NCBI RefSeq assembly: GCF_900115345.1
Contig: NZ_FOWC01000004.1
Location: 536,106 to 600,105, forward strand
Reading direction: 5' to 3'
Length of the DNA: 64,000 nt
Source: Amycolatopsis rubida
GTDB taxonomy: Bacteria; Actinomycetota; Actinomycetes; Mycobacteriales; Pseudonocardiaceae
Below, piece by piece: positions 16,749 to 28,908 of this stretch; within the stretch, counting starts at the first letter, position 1, and each line of letters opens with the position of its first letter. Under the pieces are notes generated by a model, which was not told the DNA's origin, did no database searches, and saw only the letters and a list, made by a program, of their open reading frames with translations. The translations under genes were made by a program, and so were the position numbers.

Positions 16749-17161
16749 GCCTCGCCTGGGACCTCCCGCTTCGCCCGCACCCGCCGATAACTCCAGATCA
16801 GCAACGCGAACAAAATCAAGCTGGACAGAATCAGACTGGTCCCGGTGCTCCACCCGCTCAACGGCAGCGACCGCACCGTCCCCCACACGATTCCCGCGGC
16901 CAGCAGGGCCAGCCCGGCCAGCACCGAACCGGCGATCCGCAGCGGCGAGGACACGCTCTCCTCCGCGGCTTGCATCGCCCGCGTCCGCACCGGGTCGACA
17001 AATCGCTGCAGCGCCGGGAACTCCGAGGCCAGCACCAGCAGCCCGGCCAGCACCAGCAGCAACCCCGGTCCCGGCAGCACGAGCAGCACGACTCCGACGA
17101 TCACCAGCACCCCGCCGACGACCGAGAGGAGCACCCGGCGCACTGGCTTGCCCAATCCCAT
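16745..17161 (-). CDS. PGPGW-family small membrane protein
   Basis: 138 residues with four predicted membrane helices: RVLLSVVGGVLVIVGVVLLVL, the adjacent LPGPGLLLVLAGLLVLASEF, IAGSVLAGLALLAAGIVW and SLILSSLILFALLIWSY. The LPGPG turn between the first two helices defines the family (putative transmembrane protein PGPGW). Between the pairs is a cytoplasmic amphipathic stretch (ALQRFVDPVRTRAMQAAEE). No biochemical role is established. Monocistronic, with no recognisable promoter. Confidence 0.7.
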   Translation of the reverse strand: MGLGKPVRRVLLSVVGGVLVIVGVVLLVLPGPGLLLVLAGLLVLASEFPALQRFVDPVRTRAMQAAEESVSSPLRIAGSVLAGLALLAAGIVWGTVRSLPLSGWSTGTSLILSSLILFALLIWSYRRVRAKREVPGEA

Positions 17162-17270
17162 CAGGTCAGTGTGCCGCCGGGCTCGCGGTACTGCCAGCCG
17201 GACTGTCCATACTGGACCCCGGCGGCGGACCCGCCGGTTTTTGTCGGTGCCGGGTGCTTAGCTGCTCAGC

Positions 17271-17927
17271 GTGGCCGAATCACTGCCCGACCTCATCCGC
17301 CGCTGGCAGGCGGGATGGGGCGTGTCCCGAGGATTCCGGCCCGCCGAAGAAAGCCGCGGCGGGCTGCGCGTCCTGCTCGAACAACCGGATCGGCATCGCG
17401 AGGTCATCGCGTTGTCGGCCGAACCCGACGTCCTGCGCGGCCTCGTCGAGGAGGTCGCCGCAGCAGAACGCCCGACCTGGCTGAGCGTGCCCGCAAACCG
17501 GCCGGAAGAAGCCGAAGCGATCGTGCGCGAGGCTGGGCTGAAGCTGCGGGACGGGCGCGAAGCGCTCATGACCATTCCGCTGCGCCGGCACCCACCGCGT
17601 CCGGCCCCGCCGCCCTACACGGGTGCGACCACCATGAACGGGGCGGTGTGCGAAACCGTGCTGCGACATCCCGATGCGGGCGTCGCGGCGCGAGGAACCG
17701 TGGCCGTGGTCGGCACTGACGCGATCGCGGACCGGATCGAAACCGTCCCGGACCATCGCCGCCGCGGTCTCGGCAGCGTAGTGATGAGTTCGCTCGCGGA
17801 AAACGCCGTGGCGCGTGGCGCGACCACCGGGATCCTCATGGCCACCGCGGACGGGCACCAGCTGTACTCAGCGCTGGGCTGGAGCACGCGCGCTACCGTC
17901 CTCATCGCCCAGAGCCCGGCAGGCTGA
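17271..17927 (+). CDS. GNAT-family N-acetyltransferase
   Basis: 218 residues from GTG 17271. The C-terminal half carries the acetyl-CoA-binding signature: DRIETVPDHRRRGLGSVVMS (V-x-P-x-x-R-R-x-G-x-G), then TGILMATADGHQLYSALGW. The N-terminal half (residues 1-100) is a divergent, partly duplicated GNAT-like region. Acceptor unknown. The methyltransferase gene starts only 1 base after its stop, so the two are co-transcribed. Confidence 0.75.
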   Translation: MAESLPDLIRRWQAGWGVSRGFRPAEESRGGLRVLLEQPDRHREVIALSAEPDVLRGLVEEVAAAERPTWLSVPANRPEEAEAIVREAGLKLRDGREALMTIPLRRHPPRPAPPPYTGATTMNGAVCETVLRHPDAGVAARGTVAVVGTDAIADRIETVPDHRRRGLGSVVMSSLAENAVARGATTGILMATADGHQLYSALGWSTRATVLIAQSPAG

Positions 17928-17928
17928 G

Positions 17929-18555
17929 ATGGAATGGCTCACCGACACCCGAACGTCCTACGACGCCGTGGCGGAGGACTACGCCACGTTCGTCCGCGAC
18001 GCGCTCGGCGAACAGCCGTATCTGCTTGCCGCACTGCGGTTGTTCGCCGAACAAGTCGCCGACGGCCCAGTCGCCGACGTCGGCTGCGGCCCCGGCCAGA
18101 TAACCGCCCATCTCAACAGCCTCGGCATAGCCGCGTACGGCATCGACCTCTCCCCCGGCATGATCGCGGTCGCCCGGCGGGACTATCCAACCCTGCGGTT
18201 CGAGGTCGGTTCGCTGACCGATCCGCTGCCGACCGCGGCGCTGGCCGGGATCGTGGCGTGGCAGTCGGTCATCCACCTGCCCGACGACCTGCTCCCGGCC
18301 GTCCTCGCGAATTTCCGTCAAGCACTGCGTCCGGACGGAGTACTTCACCTGCTCTTCCAGGTCGGCGACGAAACCCGGCTCAAAACCGAGGGCTACGGCG
18401 GCCACCCGATGCAGGTCCAGGTCCACCGCCGCCCGCGAGAACGCATGACGACGTGGCTGCGCGACGCCGGGTTCGCCGTCGAGGCCGAGCTGCTCCTCAA
18501 CCCCGAAACCCCGGCGCCGCAGGCACTCTTGACCGCTAGGAGCCGCCGTCAGTGA
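17929..18555 (+). CDS. Class I SAM-dependent methyltransferase
   Basis: 208 residues. Motif I VADVGCGPGQITAHL, motif II region YGIDLSPGMIAVARRDYP, and FRQALRPDGVLHLLFQVGD mark a class I methyltransferase of the Methyltransf_11/25 type. N-terminal TSYDAVAEDYATF is the common family start and supports ATG 17929. Small-molecule acceptor unknown. Its last 7 bases overlap the convergent FMN reductase gene. Confidence 0.8.
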   Translation: MEWLTDTRTSYDAVAEDYATFVRDALGEQPYLLAALRLFAEQVADGPVADVGCGPGQITAHLNSLGIAAYGIDLSPGMIAVARRDYPTLRFEVGSLTDPLPTAALAGIVAWQSVIHLPDDLLPAVLANFRQALRPDGVLHLLFQVGDETRLKTEGYGGHPMQVQVHRRPRERMTTWLRDAGFAVEAELLLNPETPAPQALLTARSRRQ

Positions 18556-19154
18556 CCAGCCAGCAACTGCTCGAACGACAGCGACGCGTACTCGTCGTCC
18601 GGCTTCGCCTCGGGTGCCGCCGCGACCAGTTGCGCCAGCTCGCGGCCAGCCCGCTCCACGCGCTGCTGCAACGCACCCGTCGCCTCGACGCTGCCCCAGT
18701 CCGACGACGCCGCGTACACACCGGTCGCGACCATGGCCGCGCGAAGGTAGGCGAAGAGCGGCCGCAGCGCGAAGTCGAGCGCGAGCGAATGCCGTTCCGT
18801 ACCGCCCGTCGCGGCGAGCAGCACCGGCTTGCCGTCGAGCGCTTCCTTGTCCAGCACGTCGAAGAACGATTTGAACAGCCCGCTGCAGGAAGCGGTGAAC
18901 ACCGGCGTCACGGCGATCAGGCCGTCCGCACGCGTCACGGTGTCGATCACTTCCCGCAGCTGCGGGCTGGGGAACCCGGTGAGCATGTTGTTGGTGACGT
19001 CCACCGCGATGTCGCGGAGTTCGAAGACCTTCACCGTCACGTCGTCGTCGACCAGCGCGGCGCGGGTGGCCTCGGCCAGCCGGTCGGCCAGCAGCCGCGT
19101 CGACGACGGCTGGCTCAAGCCCGCGGTGACCACGGCAATGGTGCGTGCAGTCAT
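18549..19154 (-). CDS. NAD(P)H-dependent FMN reductase, CE1759 family
   Basis: 201 residues with a flavodoxin-like fold: IAVVTAGLSQPSSTRLLADR at the N terminus (flavin phosphate loop), ADGLIAVTPVFTASCSGLFK and KPVLLAATGGTERHSLALD. It supplies reduced flavin to the luciferase-like monooxygenase encoded immediately upstream in the same operon (30-base gap). This pair, an LLM enzyme with its own reductase, is a recurrent actinobacterial arrangement known as CE1758/CE1759. Confidence 0.85.
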   Translation of the reverse strand: MTARTIAVVTAGLSQPSSTRLLADRLAEATRAALVDDDVTVKVFELRDIAVDVTNNMLTGFPSPQLREVIDTVTRADGLIAVTPVFTASCSGLFKSFFDVLDKEALDGKPVLLAATGGTERHSLALDFALRPLFAYLRAAMVATGVYAASSDWGSVEATGALQQRVERAGRELAQLVAAAPEAKPDDEYASLSFEQLLAGH

Positions 19155-19184
19155 GACCTCTCCACTAATCCGGCGAAACCCAGG

Positions 19185-20279
19185 TCAAGCGGTGACGGAC
19201 TGGGCTTCGCGAGCCGCCTTGAGCGATTCGTGCGTGGGCGCGTCCGGCACGTGCGCCGGGCGCTTCGCGTCCAGTTCCTCGCGCAGCACCGGCACCACCT
19301 CTTCGCCGAGCAGGTCGAGCTGCTCCAGCACGGTCTTCAGCGGCAGGCCGGCGTGGTCCATCAGGAACAGCTGGCGCTGGTAGTCGCCGAAGTGCTCGCG
19401 GAAGGTCAGCGTCTTGTCGATGACCTCCTGCGGGCTGCCGACGGTCAGCGGCGTCTGGTCGGTGAAGTCCTCCAGCGACGGGCCGTGCCCGTAGACCGGG
19501 GCGTTGTCGAAGTACGGCCGGAACTCGTTCCACGCGTCCTGCGACTTCGGCCGGATGAACGCCTGCCCGCCGAGCCCGACGACGGCCTGGTCGGCTTTGC
19601 CGTGCCCGTAGTGCTCGAAGCGCTGCCGGTAGAACGCGATCAGCTGCTGGAAGTGCGAGGTCGGCCAGAAGATGTGGTTCGCGAAGAACCCGTCGCCGTA
19701 GTAGGCGGCCTGTTCGGCGATCTCCGGGCTGCGGATCGAACCGTGCCACACGAACGGCGGCACGCCGTCGAGCGGGCGCGGCGTCGAGGTGAAGCCCTGC
19801 AGCGGGGTGCGGAACTTGCCCTGCCAGTCGACGACCTCCTCGCGCCAGAGCTGGTGCAGCAGCGCGTAGTTCTCGACGGCCAGCGGGATGCCCTCGCGGA
19901 TGTCCTTGCCGAACCACGGGTAGACCGGGCCGGTGTTGCCGCGGCCCATCATCAGGTCGAGCCGCCCGTCGGCCAGGTGCTGCAGCATGGCGTAGTCCTC
20001 GGCCAGCCGCACCGGGTCGTTGGTGGTGATGAGGGTGGTCGACGTCGAGAGGACGATCTTCTCCGTCCGCGCCGCGATGTTCGAAAGCAGCACCGTCGGG
20101 TTCGCCGGCGCGGCGAACGGCGGATTGTGGTGCTCTCCGACAGCGAAGACGTCGAGACCGACCTCTTCGGCCTTGAGCGCGATCTTGACCATCGCCTTGA
20201 TGCGCTCGTGCTCCGAGGGCGTGACGCCCGTGGTGGGGTCGGTCGTGACGTCGCCCACCGAGAAGATTCCGAACTGCAT
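19185..20279 (-). CDS. LLM-class flavin-dependent monooxygenase, CE1758 family
   Basis: 364 residues, a TIM-barrel bacterial-luciferase-like enzyme. QFGIFSVGDVTTDP at the N terminus, DVFAVGEHHNPPFAAPANP, ILSTSTTLITTNDPVRLAEDY-type flavin-site strands and GRLDLMMGRGNTGPVYPWFG are family hallmarks. Uses reduced FMN from the downstream reductase to oxygenate an unidentified substrate. Its promoter must lie in 20280-20520, a 241-base gap shared with parE; nothing more specific is recognised there. Confidence 0.88.
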   Translation of the reverse strand: MQFGIFSVGDVTTDPTTGVTPSEHERIKAMVKIALKAEEVGLDVFAVGEHHNPPFAAPANPTVLLSNIAARTEKIVLSTSTTLITTNDPVRLAEDYAMLQHLADGRLDLMMGRGNTGPVYPWFGKDIREGIPLAVENYALLHQLWREEVVDWQGKFRTPLQGFTSTPRPLDGVPPFVWHGSIRSPEIAEQAAYYGDGFFANHIFWPTSHFQQLIAFYRQRFEHYGHGKADQAVVGLGGQAFIRPKSQDAWNEFRPYFDNAPVYGHGPSLEDFTDQTPLTVGSPQEVIDKTLTFREHFGDYQRQLFLMDHAGLPLKTVLEQLDLLGEEVVPVLREELDAKRPAHVPDAPTHESLKAAREAQSVTA

Positions 20280-20520
20280 GACCGCTCCCTAGCCGGTTGC
20301 CTCTTACCTTGCTTGTCGGCACAACTACTCGCGTGGAAGATGTATTCCTACGGGACTATACCGGTGACCTGGGACACGCTCCAGGACGCCGTCCGGGGCG
20401 CAGCGGCCAGTTCCTGTCAGGGGGTGCGGATATCCTGCAGTACGGTGACGGCCCGGGGCCCCTGCTCCGGCCGCCTGTTTGCCCACCGAACAGCACGCCT
20501 CGATCCGGGAGAACGACCTC

Positions 20521-23949
<3,429 letters not shown>

Positions 23950-23981
23950 GTTTTCCGTTCGTTCCCAAGGAGTTGTGAGCC

Positions 23982-26900
23982 ATGGCTCGCCGTAGCAAGA
24001 CCCCGGTGACCCGGGTCGACCCGAGCGCGTTCGACTCGCCGGGCGCACAGGTTTTCGACAACCCGCTGAAGACGGAGATCGAAGACTCGTACCTGGAGTA
24101 CGCGTACTCGGTGATCCACTCGCGCGCCCTCCCGGACGCACGGGACGGCCTGAAGCCGGTGCACCGCCGGATCCTGTTCTCGATGAACGAGAACGGCTAC
24201 CGCCCGACGCACGCGTACGTGAAGTCGTCGCGCGTGGTCGGCGATGTCATGGGCAAGTACCATCCGCACGGCGACGTGGCGATTTACGACGCGATGGTCC
24301 GGCTGGCGCAGGACTTCTCGATGAACGCCCCGCTGATCGACGGACACGGAAACTTCGGCAGCCCGGACGACGGACCGGCAGCGAGCCGGTACTGCCTGAC
24401 CGGCGACACCCGGATCCGCCTCGCCGACGGCTCCAGCCCGCGCATCGCCGACGTGGTGAACCTGCCCGCCGATTCCGAGGCCGACGCCGACTTCGAGGTG
24501 CTCGACAAGGACGGCAAGGCGGTCCAGGTCGACAAGGTCTTCAACTCCGGGGTGCACCCGACCGTCCAGATCACGACCAAGTCCGGCTTTTCCCTCCGCG
24601 GCAGCGAAAACCACCCGGTGCTGTGCCTGGAAGCGCCGATGGGCGTGCCGATGTTCCAATGGCGGCAACTCGACGAGGTCAAACCGGGAACCGTCGTCTG
24701 CCTCGCCCGCAACGCATGGACGCAGGTGGTCCCGACCTCACACGAGTACAACCTCGGCATCCTTGCCGGGGCTTGGGTGTCCGGAGGCTTCGCGAGCGAG
24801 AACCGCGCCGGGTTCAACAACACCGACGAGCATTTCTTCGGCGAGGTCCTGCACGCTTACGACCAGGTGGTCGGTGGCAAGCGCTACGTGTCGGAACGCA
24901 CGACGCGACGAGACCGCGAACGGATCCGCGAACTCGACATCCAGGACTGTTCCGGAGCGATGGACGCCTTCCGGGCCAGCCCGCTGGCCGAGTTCATCGG
25001 CCACCAGGCCGAGGACAAGGTCGTCCCCGAGTTCGTCTGGAACGCCGGCCCCGGCGTGAAACGCGCGTTCCTGATGGCCGCGTTCGAGGGAGACGGCGGT
25101 TGCCGCGTCGCCGTTGACGGCTTCACTGTCCAGTACTCAAGCTACAGCCCGCGGCTCGCCGCTCAGCTTCAGGAAATGCTCGCCGAGTTCGGCGTCATCG
25201 CCACCCACCGGCAGTACCCGCGGCCCAACGGTTCGATCGAGCACCGCCTGGTGGTGTCCGGGCTGCGCAACGTCCGCGCGTTCGCTGAACGTGTCGGCTT
25301 CCTCAAATCGAAGCAGGCGAAGGTGCGGCAGCTCCTGCAGCAGTCTGTAGTGCGGCCGCACCGGCTCAGCTCGGACAAGGTGCCGTTCGTGGCCGACTAT
25401 GTGCGCGGCGCACTCGACTTCGATCGTCGTGGCAGCGACCGGAAATGGCTCACCCAGCACAACTTCGACCAGATCGAACGGTGGGAAACCGAGCGGCTCC
25501 GGATCATCGACCGGATCAAGGACACCGAGATCCTCGCGACGATCCTGCCGATCATGGATTCTGGCTACCGGTTCGAAGAGGTCGTCGACGCCACTGCCGC
25601 GGAACCCGCTGAGGTCTACTCGGTGCGGGTGACTACCGAGGACCACTCATTCCTGGCCGGCGGTTTCGTCAATCACAACACCGAAGCCCGGATGTCGAAC
25701 GAAGCGATGCTGCTCGTCGGCGAACTCGGCGAGGACACCGTCGACTTCCGGCCGAACTACGACGGTTCGCTCGAAGAGCCATCGGTGCTGCCAGCCGCGT
25801 ACCCGAACCTGCTGGTCAACGGCACGTCCGGGATCGCGGTCGGCATGGCGACCAACATGATCCCGCACAACCTCGGCGAAGTCATCGGCGCCGCGCGGTG
25901 GCTGATCAACCATCCGAACGCCACGCTCGACAAGCTGATGGAGTACGTCCCCGGCCCCGACCTGCCCACCGGTGGCAGCCTGCTGGGACTGGACGAGGTC
26001 CGCAAGGCCTACGAAACCGGCCGCGGCGTGGTCCGGATGCGCGCGAATGTCGAGACCGGCCCGCTGGAGGGCAGCCGCGGCAGGCAGGCCATCACGGTCA
26101 CCGAGCTGCCGTACGGCGTCGGCCCGGAGAAGGTGATCGAGAAGATCACCGACGAGGTCAACAAGTCCAAGCGGCTCACCGGAATCGCGGACGTCAAGGA
26201 CCTCACCGACCGCGAGAACGGCACCCGGCTCGTCATCGAGTGCAAGGTGGGCGTCAACCCGCAGGCGCTGCTGGCGGATCTGTACCGCCTCACGCCGCTG
26301 GAGCAGTCGTTCGGCATCAACAACCTGGTGCTCGTCGACGGACAGCCGCGGACGCTCGGCCTGAAGGCGCTGCTGGAAGTGTTCCTGAAGCACCGCTACG
26401 AGGTCGTCACGCGGCGCACGCGCTACCGCCGCCGCAAGCGCGAAGAGCGCCTGCACCTGGTCGACGGTCTGCTGGTCGCGCTGCTGAACATCGACAAGGT
26501 CATCCGGCTGATCCGCGAGAGCGAAAACGCGGCCGCCGCGAAGGACGGCCTGATGACGAAGTTCAAGCTGTCCGAGATCCAGGCGACCTACATCCTGGAC
26601 ACTCCGCTGCGCCGCCTCACGAAGTACGACCGACTGGAACTGGAAAACGAGCAGGACAAGCTGCGTGCGGAAATCGCCGAGCTGACCACGATCCTCGAGG
26701 ACGAGACGGTCCTGAAGAAGCTCGTGTCGACGGAACTGGCGAAGATCGCCAAGGACTTCCCCACCGAACGCCGCACCCGCCTCATCGACGGCGACTTGAA
26801 GGAAGTCCTGGCCGCGTCGAAGCCTTCCGGCCCGCTGGAAGTCGCGGACGACCCGTGCCAGGTGATCCTGTCGGCCACCGGTCTGGTCGCCCGCACCGCA

Positions 26901-27758
26901 GCGGAATCCGAAGAGGCGTCGGAAGTCCGCCGCCGAAACGGCCGCGTAAAACACGATGCCGTGTCAGCCGTCGTACACACCACCGCGCGCGGCCAGGTGC
27001 TGCTGGTAACCAGCCGAGGCCGCGCGTTCAAGACAGACGTGCTGCCTCTGCCAGTGCTCCCGGAACAAGCAGGCACTGTCTCCTTGCGCGGCGGCATGGC
27101 AGCAAAAGAGCTGGTACCGCTGGAAAAGGGGGAACGCGTCGTAGGCATCGCCCCGCTGGGCGAACAAGCAGGCAACTCGCCAGGCTTGGCCATCGGCACA
27201 CGCGGCGGCGTAGTGAAGGTGTGCGCCCCCGACTGGCCAGTGCGCTCGGACGAGTTCGAAGTCATCAGCCTCAAGGCCGGCGACGAGGTCGTCGGCGCGA
27301 CCTGGCTGACCGACGGGAACGAAACCCTGGCGTTCATCTCGTCGGACTCGTCCCTGCTGCGCTTCGCCGCAAGCCTGATCCGCCCCCAAGGCGCCAAGAG
27401 CGGTGGCATGGCAGGCGTGAAACTGTCCGCGAACGCCACCGCGGTCTTCTTCGGCGCCATCCGCACCGACGACGAAGAACACGGCGAACCGATGGTCGTG
27501 ACCGCAACGGGCCAGAGCGTCAAGGTCACGCCCTTCAGCGAATACCCGGCCAAAGGCCGAGCCACCGGCGGCGTGCGAACCCACCGCTTCCTCAAGGGCG
27601 AGACCGAAGTCCAGGTCGCCTGGGTAGGCCCCCGCCCAGCAGGCGCGAGCCGCACCGGCGACCCCGTGGAACTCCCGGAAATCGACCTCCGCCGAGACGG
27701 CTCAGGCCACGCCCACCCAGGCCCAGAAGTAGTAGGCCACCTCATCGAACGCGGCTAG
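23982..27758 (+). CDS. parC: DNA topoisomerase IV-type subunit A (ParC/GyrA family) containing an in-frame intein
   Basis: 1258 residues, about 829 extein. N-terminal breakage-reunion domain: YAYSVIHSRALPDARDGLKP, VVGDVMGKYHPHGD and DDGPAASRY, where Tyr137 is the DNA-linking tyrosine. An intein fills residues 138-566, so the catalytic Tyr is the residue immediately before it. After the junction TEARMSNEAMLL the domain continues (YPNLLVNGTSGIAVGMATN; coiled coil LRAEIAELTTILEDE) into a C-terminal beta-pinwheel. The subunit pairs with ParE to cut and reseal DNA. Splicing is obligatory for activity. A palindromic terminator follows at 27775. Confidence 0.92.
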   Translation: MARRSKTPVTRVDPSAFDSPGAQVFDNPLKTEIEDSYLEYAYSVIHSRALPDARDGLKPVHRRILFSMNENGYRPTHAYVKSSRVVGDVMGKYHPHGDVAIYDAMVRLAQDFSMNAPLIDGHGNFGSPDDGPAASRYCLTGDTRIRLADGSSPRIADVVNLPADSEADADFEVLDKDGKAVQVDKVFNSGVHPTVQITTKSGFSLRGSENHPVLCLEAPMGVPMFQWRQLDEVKPGTVVCLARNAWTQVVPTSHEYNLGILAGAWVSGGFASENRAGFNNTDEHFFGEVLHAYDQVVGGKRYVSERTTRRDRERIRELDIQDCSGAMDAFRASPLAEFIGHQAEDKVVPEFVWNAGPGVKRAFLMAAFEGDGGCRVAVDGFTVQYSSYSPRLAAQLQEMLAEFGVIATHRQYPRPNGSIEHRLVVSGLRNVRAFAERVGFLKSKQAKVRQLLQQSVVRPHRLSSDKVPFVADYVRGALDFDRRGSDRKWLTQHNFDQIERWETERLRIIDRIKDTEILATILPIMDSGYRFEEVVDATAAEPAEVYSVRVTTEDHSFLAGGFVNHNTEARMSNEAMLLVGELGEDTVDFRPNYDGSLEEPSVLPAAYPNLLVNGTSGIAVGMATNMIPHNLGEVIGAARWLINHPNATLDKLMEYVPGPDLPTGGSLLGLDEVRKAYETGRGVVRMRANVETGPLEGSRGRQAITVTELPYGVGPEKVIEKITDEVNKSKRLTGIADVKDLTDRENGTRLVIECKVGVNPQALLADLYRLTPLEQSFGINNLVLVDGQPRTLGLKALLEVFLKHRYEVVTRRTRYRRRKREERLHLVDGLLVALLNIDKVIRLIRESENAAAAKDGLMTKFKLSEIQATYILDTPLRRLTKYDRLELENEQDKLRAEIAELTTILEDETVLKKLVSTELAKIAKDFPTERRTRLIDGDLKEVLAASKPSGPLEVADDPCQVILSATGLVARTAAESEEASEVRRRNGRVKHDAVSAVVHTTARGQVLLVTSRGRAFKTDVLPLPVLPEQAGTVSLRGGMAAKELVPLEKGERVVGIAPLGEQAGNSPGLAIGTRGGVVKVCAPDWPVRSDEFEVISLKAGDEVVGATWLTDGNETLAFISSDSSLLRFAASLIRPQGAKSGGMAGVKLSANATAVFFGAIRTDDEEHGEPMVVTATGQSVKVTPFSEYPAKGRATGGVRTHRFLKGETEVQVAWVGPRPAGASRTGDPVELPEIDLRRDGSGHAHPGPEVVGHLIERG
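24393..25679 (+). other. Intein (429 residues) with LAGLIDADG-like endonuclease, inserted directly after the ParC catalytic tyrosine
   Basis: Starts with Cys1 in CLTGDTRIRLADG (block A); block B LRGSENHPVLCL has the conserved His; the C-terminal end VYSVRVTTEDHSFLAGGF leads to VNHN with Thr+1. Splicing residues are complete. Two LAGLIDADG-like blocks are visible: NLGILAGAWVSGGFAS and LMAAFEGDGGCRV. The first has no acidic residue where the catalytic Asp normally sits (WVSGG); the second keeps FEGDG. The insertion site, Tyr/Thr in SRY/TEARM, is the same as that of the mycobacterial GyrA inteins, but here in the parC paralogue. Confidence 0.92.
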
Positions 27759-27774
27759 CACAGCCCCGCCGTCC

Positions 27775-27821
27775 GTGAGGGGAACCCTGAGGAACTCTGA
27801 TTCCCTCAGGGTTCCCCTCAC
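27775..27821. terminator. Palindromic terminator after parC
   Basis: A perfect 18-base inverted repeat GTGAGGGGAACCCTGAGG (27775-27792) / CCTCAGGGTTCCCCTCAC (27804-27821) with an 11-base loop, starting 17 bases after the parC stop. It is the first element of the 640-base gene-free gap 27759-28398, which also holds two tandem arrays and a second, 25-base palindrome. Nothing coding is seen in the gap. Confidence 0.8.
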
Positions 27822-28030
27822 GCACCCAGCCGCCGCACCCGGCCCGGCCCAATGCGGTATTGGGGCGCGCCAGACGCACCGAACGCCCACTGAGCACTAG
27901 TGCGCGGGATGCCCCGCCGACGAGCCAGCACCCAACTCACCTCGGCAAGCACCGCCGCAGACCGCGCTATCGATTCGAGAACCTCGCTGGGCCCACCACC
28001 GACCGCACCGACGCACCCCACCGCCCAGCC

Positions 28031-28094
28031 GCACCGAGGCACCGAGGCACCGAGGCACCGAGGCACCGAGGCACCGAGGCACCGAGGCACCGAC
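28031..28094. repeat. Tandem array of an 8-base unit (GCACCGAG, 7 exact copies plus one variant)
   Basis: Seven exact direct copies of GCACCGAG from 28031 to 28086 followed by GCACCGAC. Because 8 is not a multiple of 3, the array reads differently in successive copies and would disrupt any protein; open frames crossing it are fortuitous. It lies between the convergent parC gene and the type VII-associated operon and is prone to copy-number slippage. Confidence 0.9.
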
Positions 28095-28101
28095 GCACCC
28101 C

Positions 28102-28186
28102 ACCACCGACGCACCCACACCACCGACGCACCCACACCACCGACGCACCCACACCACCGACGCACCCACACCACCGACGCACCCAC
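28102..28186. repeat. Tandem array of a 17-base unit, 5 exact copies
   Basis: Five perfect copies of ACCACCGACGCACCCAC, positions 28102, 28119, 28136, 28153 and 28170, ending at 28186; partial copies flank it. It immediately follows the 8-base array, and the shared CACCGACGCACCC core suggests one evolved from the other by slippage. No spacer variation, so it is not a CRISPR. Possible strain-typing locus. Confidence 0.92.
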
Positions 28187-28218
28187 ACCACCCCCAACCC
28201 CGATACGAAGCCAAAAAC

Positions 28219-28277
28219 ACGGCGCGGGGGTGCTTGTCAAGGCATCTTTCCCGCCTTGACAAGCACCCCCGCGCCGT
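28219..28277. terminator. Long perfect palindrome, probable terminator facing the type VII-associated operon
   Basis: A perfect 25-base inverted repeat, 28219-28243 and 28253-28277, with loop ATCTTTCCC. The arm begins ACGGCGCGGGGGTGCTTGTC. It lies 121 bases beyond the end of the minus-strand operon and 460 beyond parC. Length and perfection suggest either an efficient bidirectional terminator or a member of a dispersed palindromic repeat family. Confidence 0.75.
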
Positions 28278-28398
28278 AGTCACACTCAACTTCGGGGTGC
28301 CCCACGCAACCACCACCCCCGAAGGGGGCGTCAGCCCTCTTCGGAAAACCGGCCAGCCACCGAAGAAGAAACCAGGCCAGCCACCGAAGCAGCACCCA

Positions 28399-28908
28399 TC
28401 ACCGATCCGACCGCAACGACGCCGGATCAAACCCCTCCCACTCCTCCGCAGCAGCGGAATCCACAGTGGACTCAACAGAAACAGGAGCGGGAGCAGGAAA
28501 CCGCCTCTCCCCCAGCCTCTCCCCCCGCAACCGCTGAAACTCCTCCACCGTCATCCCAGGGTCGTCATCCGAAGAACGAGCCGGAGCCGCCCGCCCAGAC
28601 AACGCCTCCACCAGCAATCCAGCCTCCTCCCCCAGCAGCAACCCCACCCGGTTGTAACAATCCTGCTCAGCCTCAGCCATCGCCACCCGCACGGCCTCAA
28701 GCACCAAAGCCGAAACCCGGGACGGATCCGCCGATACCAGCGAAGGCGCGAGCCACAACCGCTTCAACGCCCCCAACGCATCCACCGTCACCTCAACCGA
28801 CCCGTCCAAGGCATGAGCCGACCCCCGCGCCTCCGCCATCAACGAGGCGACCTGGCCCACCGCGGCCTCGCGAGACCGAGCCAGTTCGATAAGCTCCCGA
28901 GTCTTCAC
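28399..28908 (-). CDS. YbaB/EbfC-family-like protein of a type VII-associated operon
   Basis: 169 residues. Helix TRELIELARSREAAVGQVAS, beta segment GSVEVTVDALGALKRLWLAP and helix SALVLEAVRVAMAEAEQD follow the YbaB/EbfC order, but similarity is weak. The C-terminal 60 residues are hydrophilic and acidic (SSDDDPGMTVEEFQRLRGER). Last gene of the four-gene operon on the minus strand; its ATG overlaps the stop of the preceding YbaB-like gene by 4 bases. DNA binding is known for classical YbaB; whether this copy binds DNA or acts as a secretion chaperone is open. Confidence 0.6.
   Translation of the reverse strand: MKTRELIELARSREAAVGQVASLMAEARGSAHALDGSVEVTVDALGALKRLWLAPSLVSADPSRVSALVLEAVRVAMAEAEQDCYNRVGLLLGEEAGLLVEALSGRAAPARSSDDDPGMTVEEFQRLRGERLGERRFPAPAPVSVESTVDSAAAEEWEGFDPASLRSDR

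Noticed and set aside
28031..28186. Possible CRISPR array
   Set aside because: Units are contiguous without spacers and only 8 or 17 bases long; no cas genes nearby.
27860..28279. Long open frames on both strands across the tandem arrays
   Set aside because: The 8- and 17-base units keep several frames open by chance; no ribosome sites or homologous motifs, and the products would be low-complexity.
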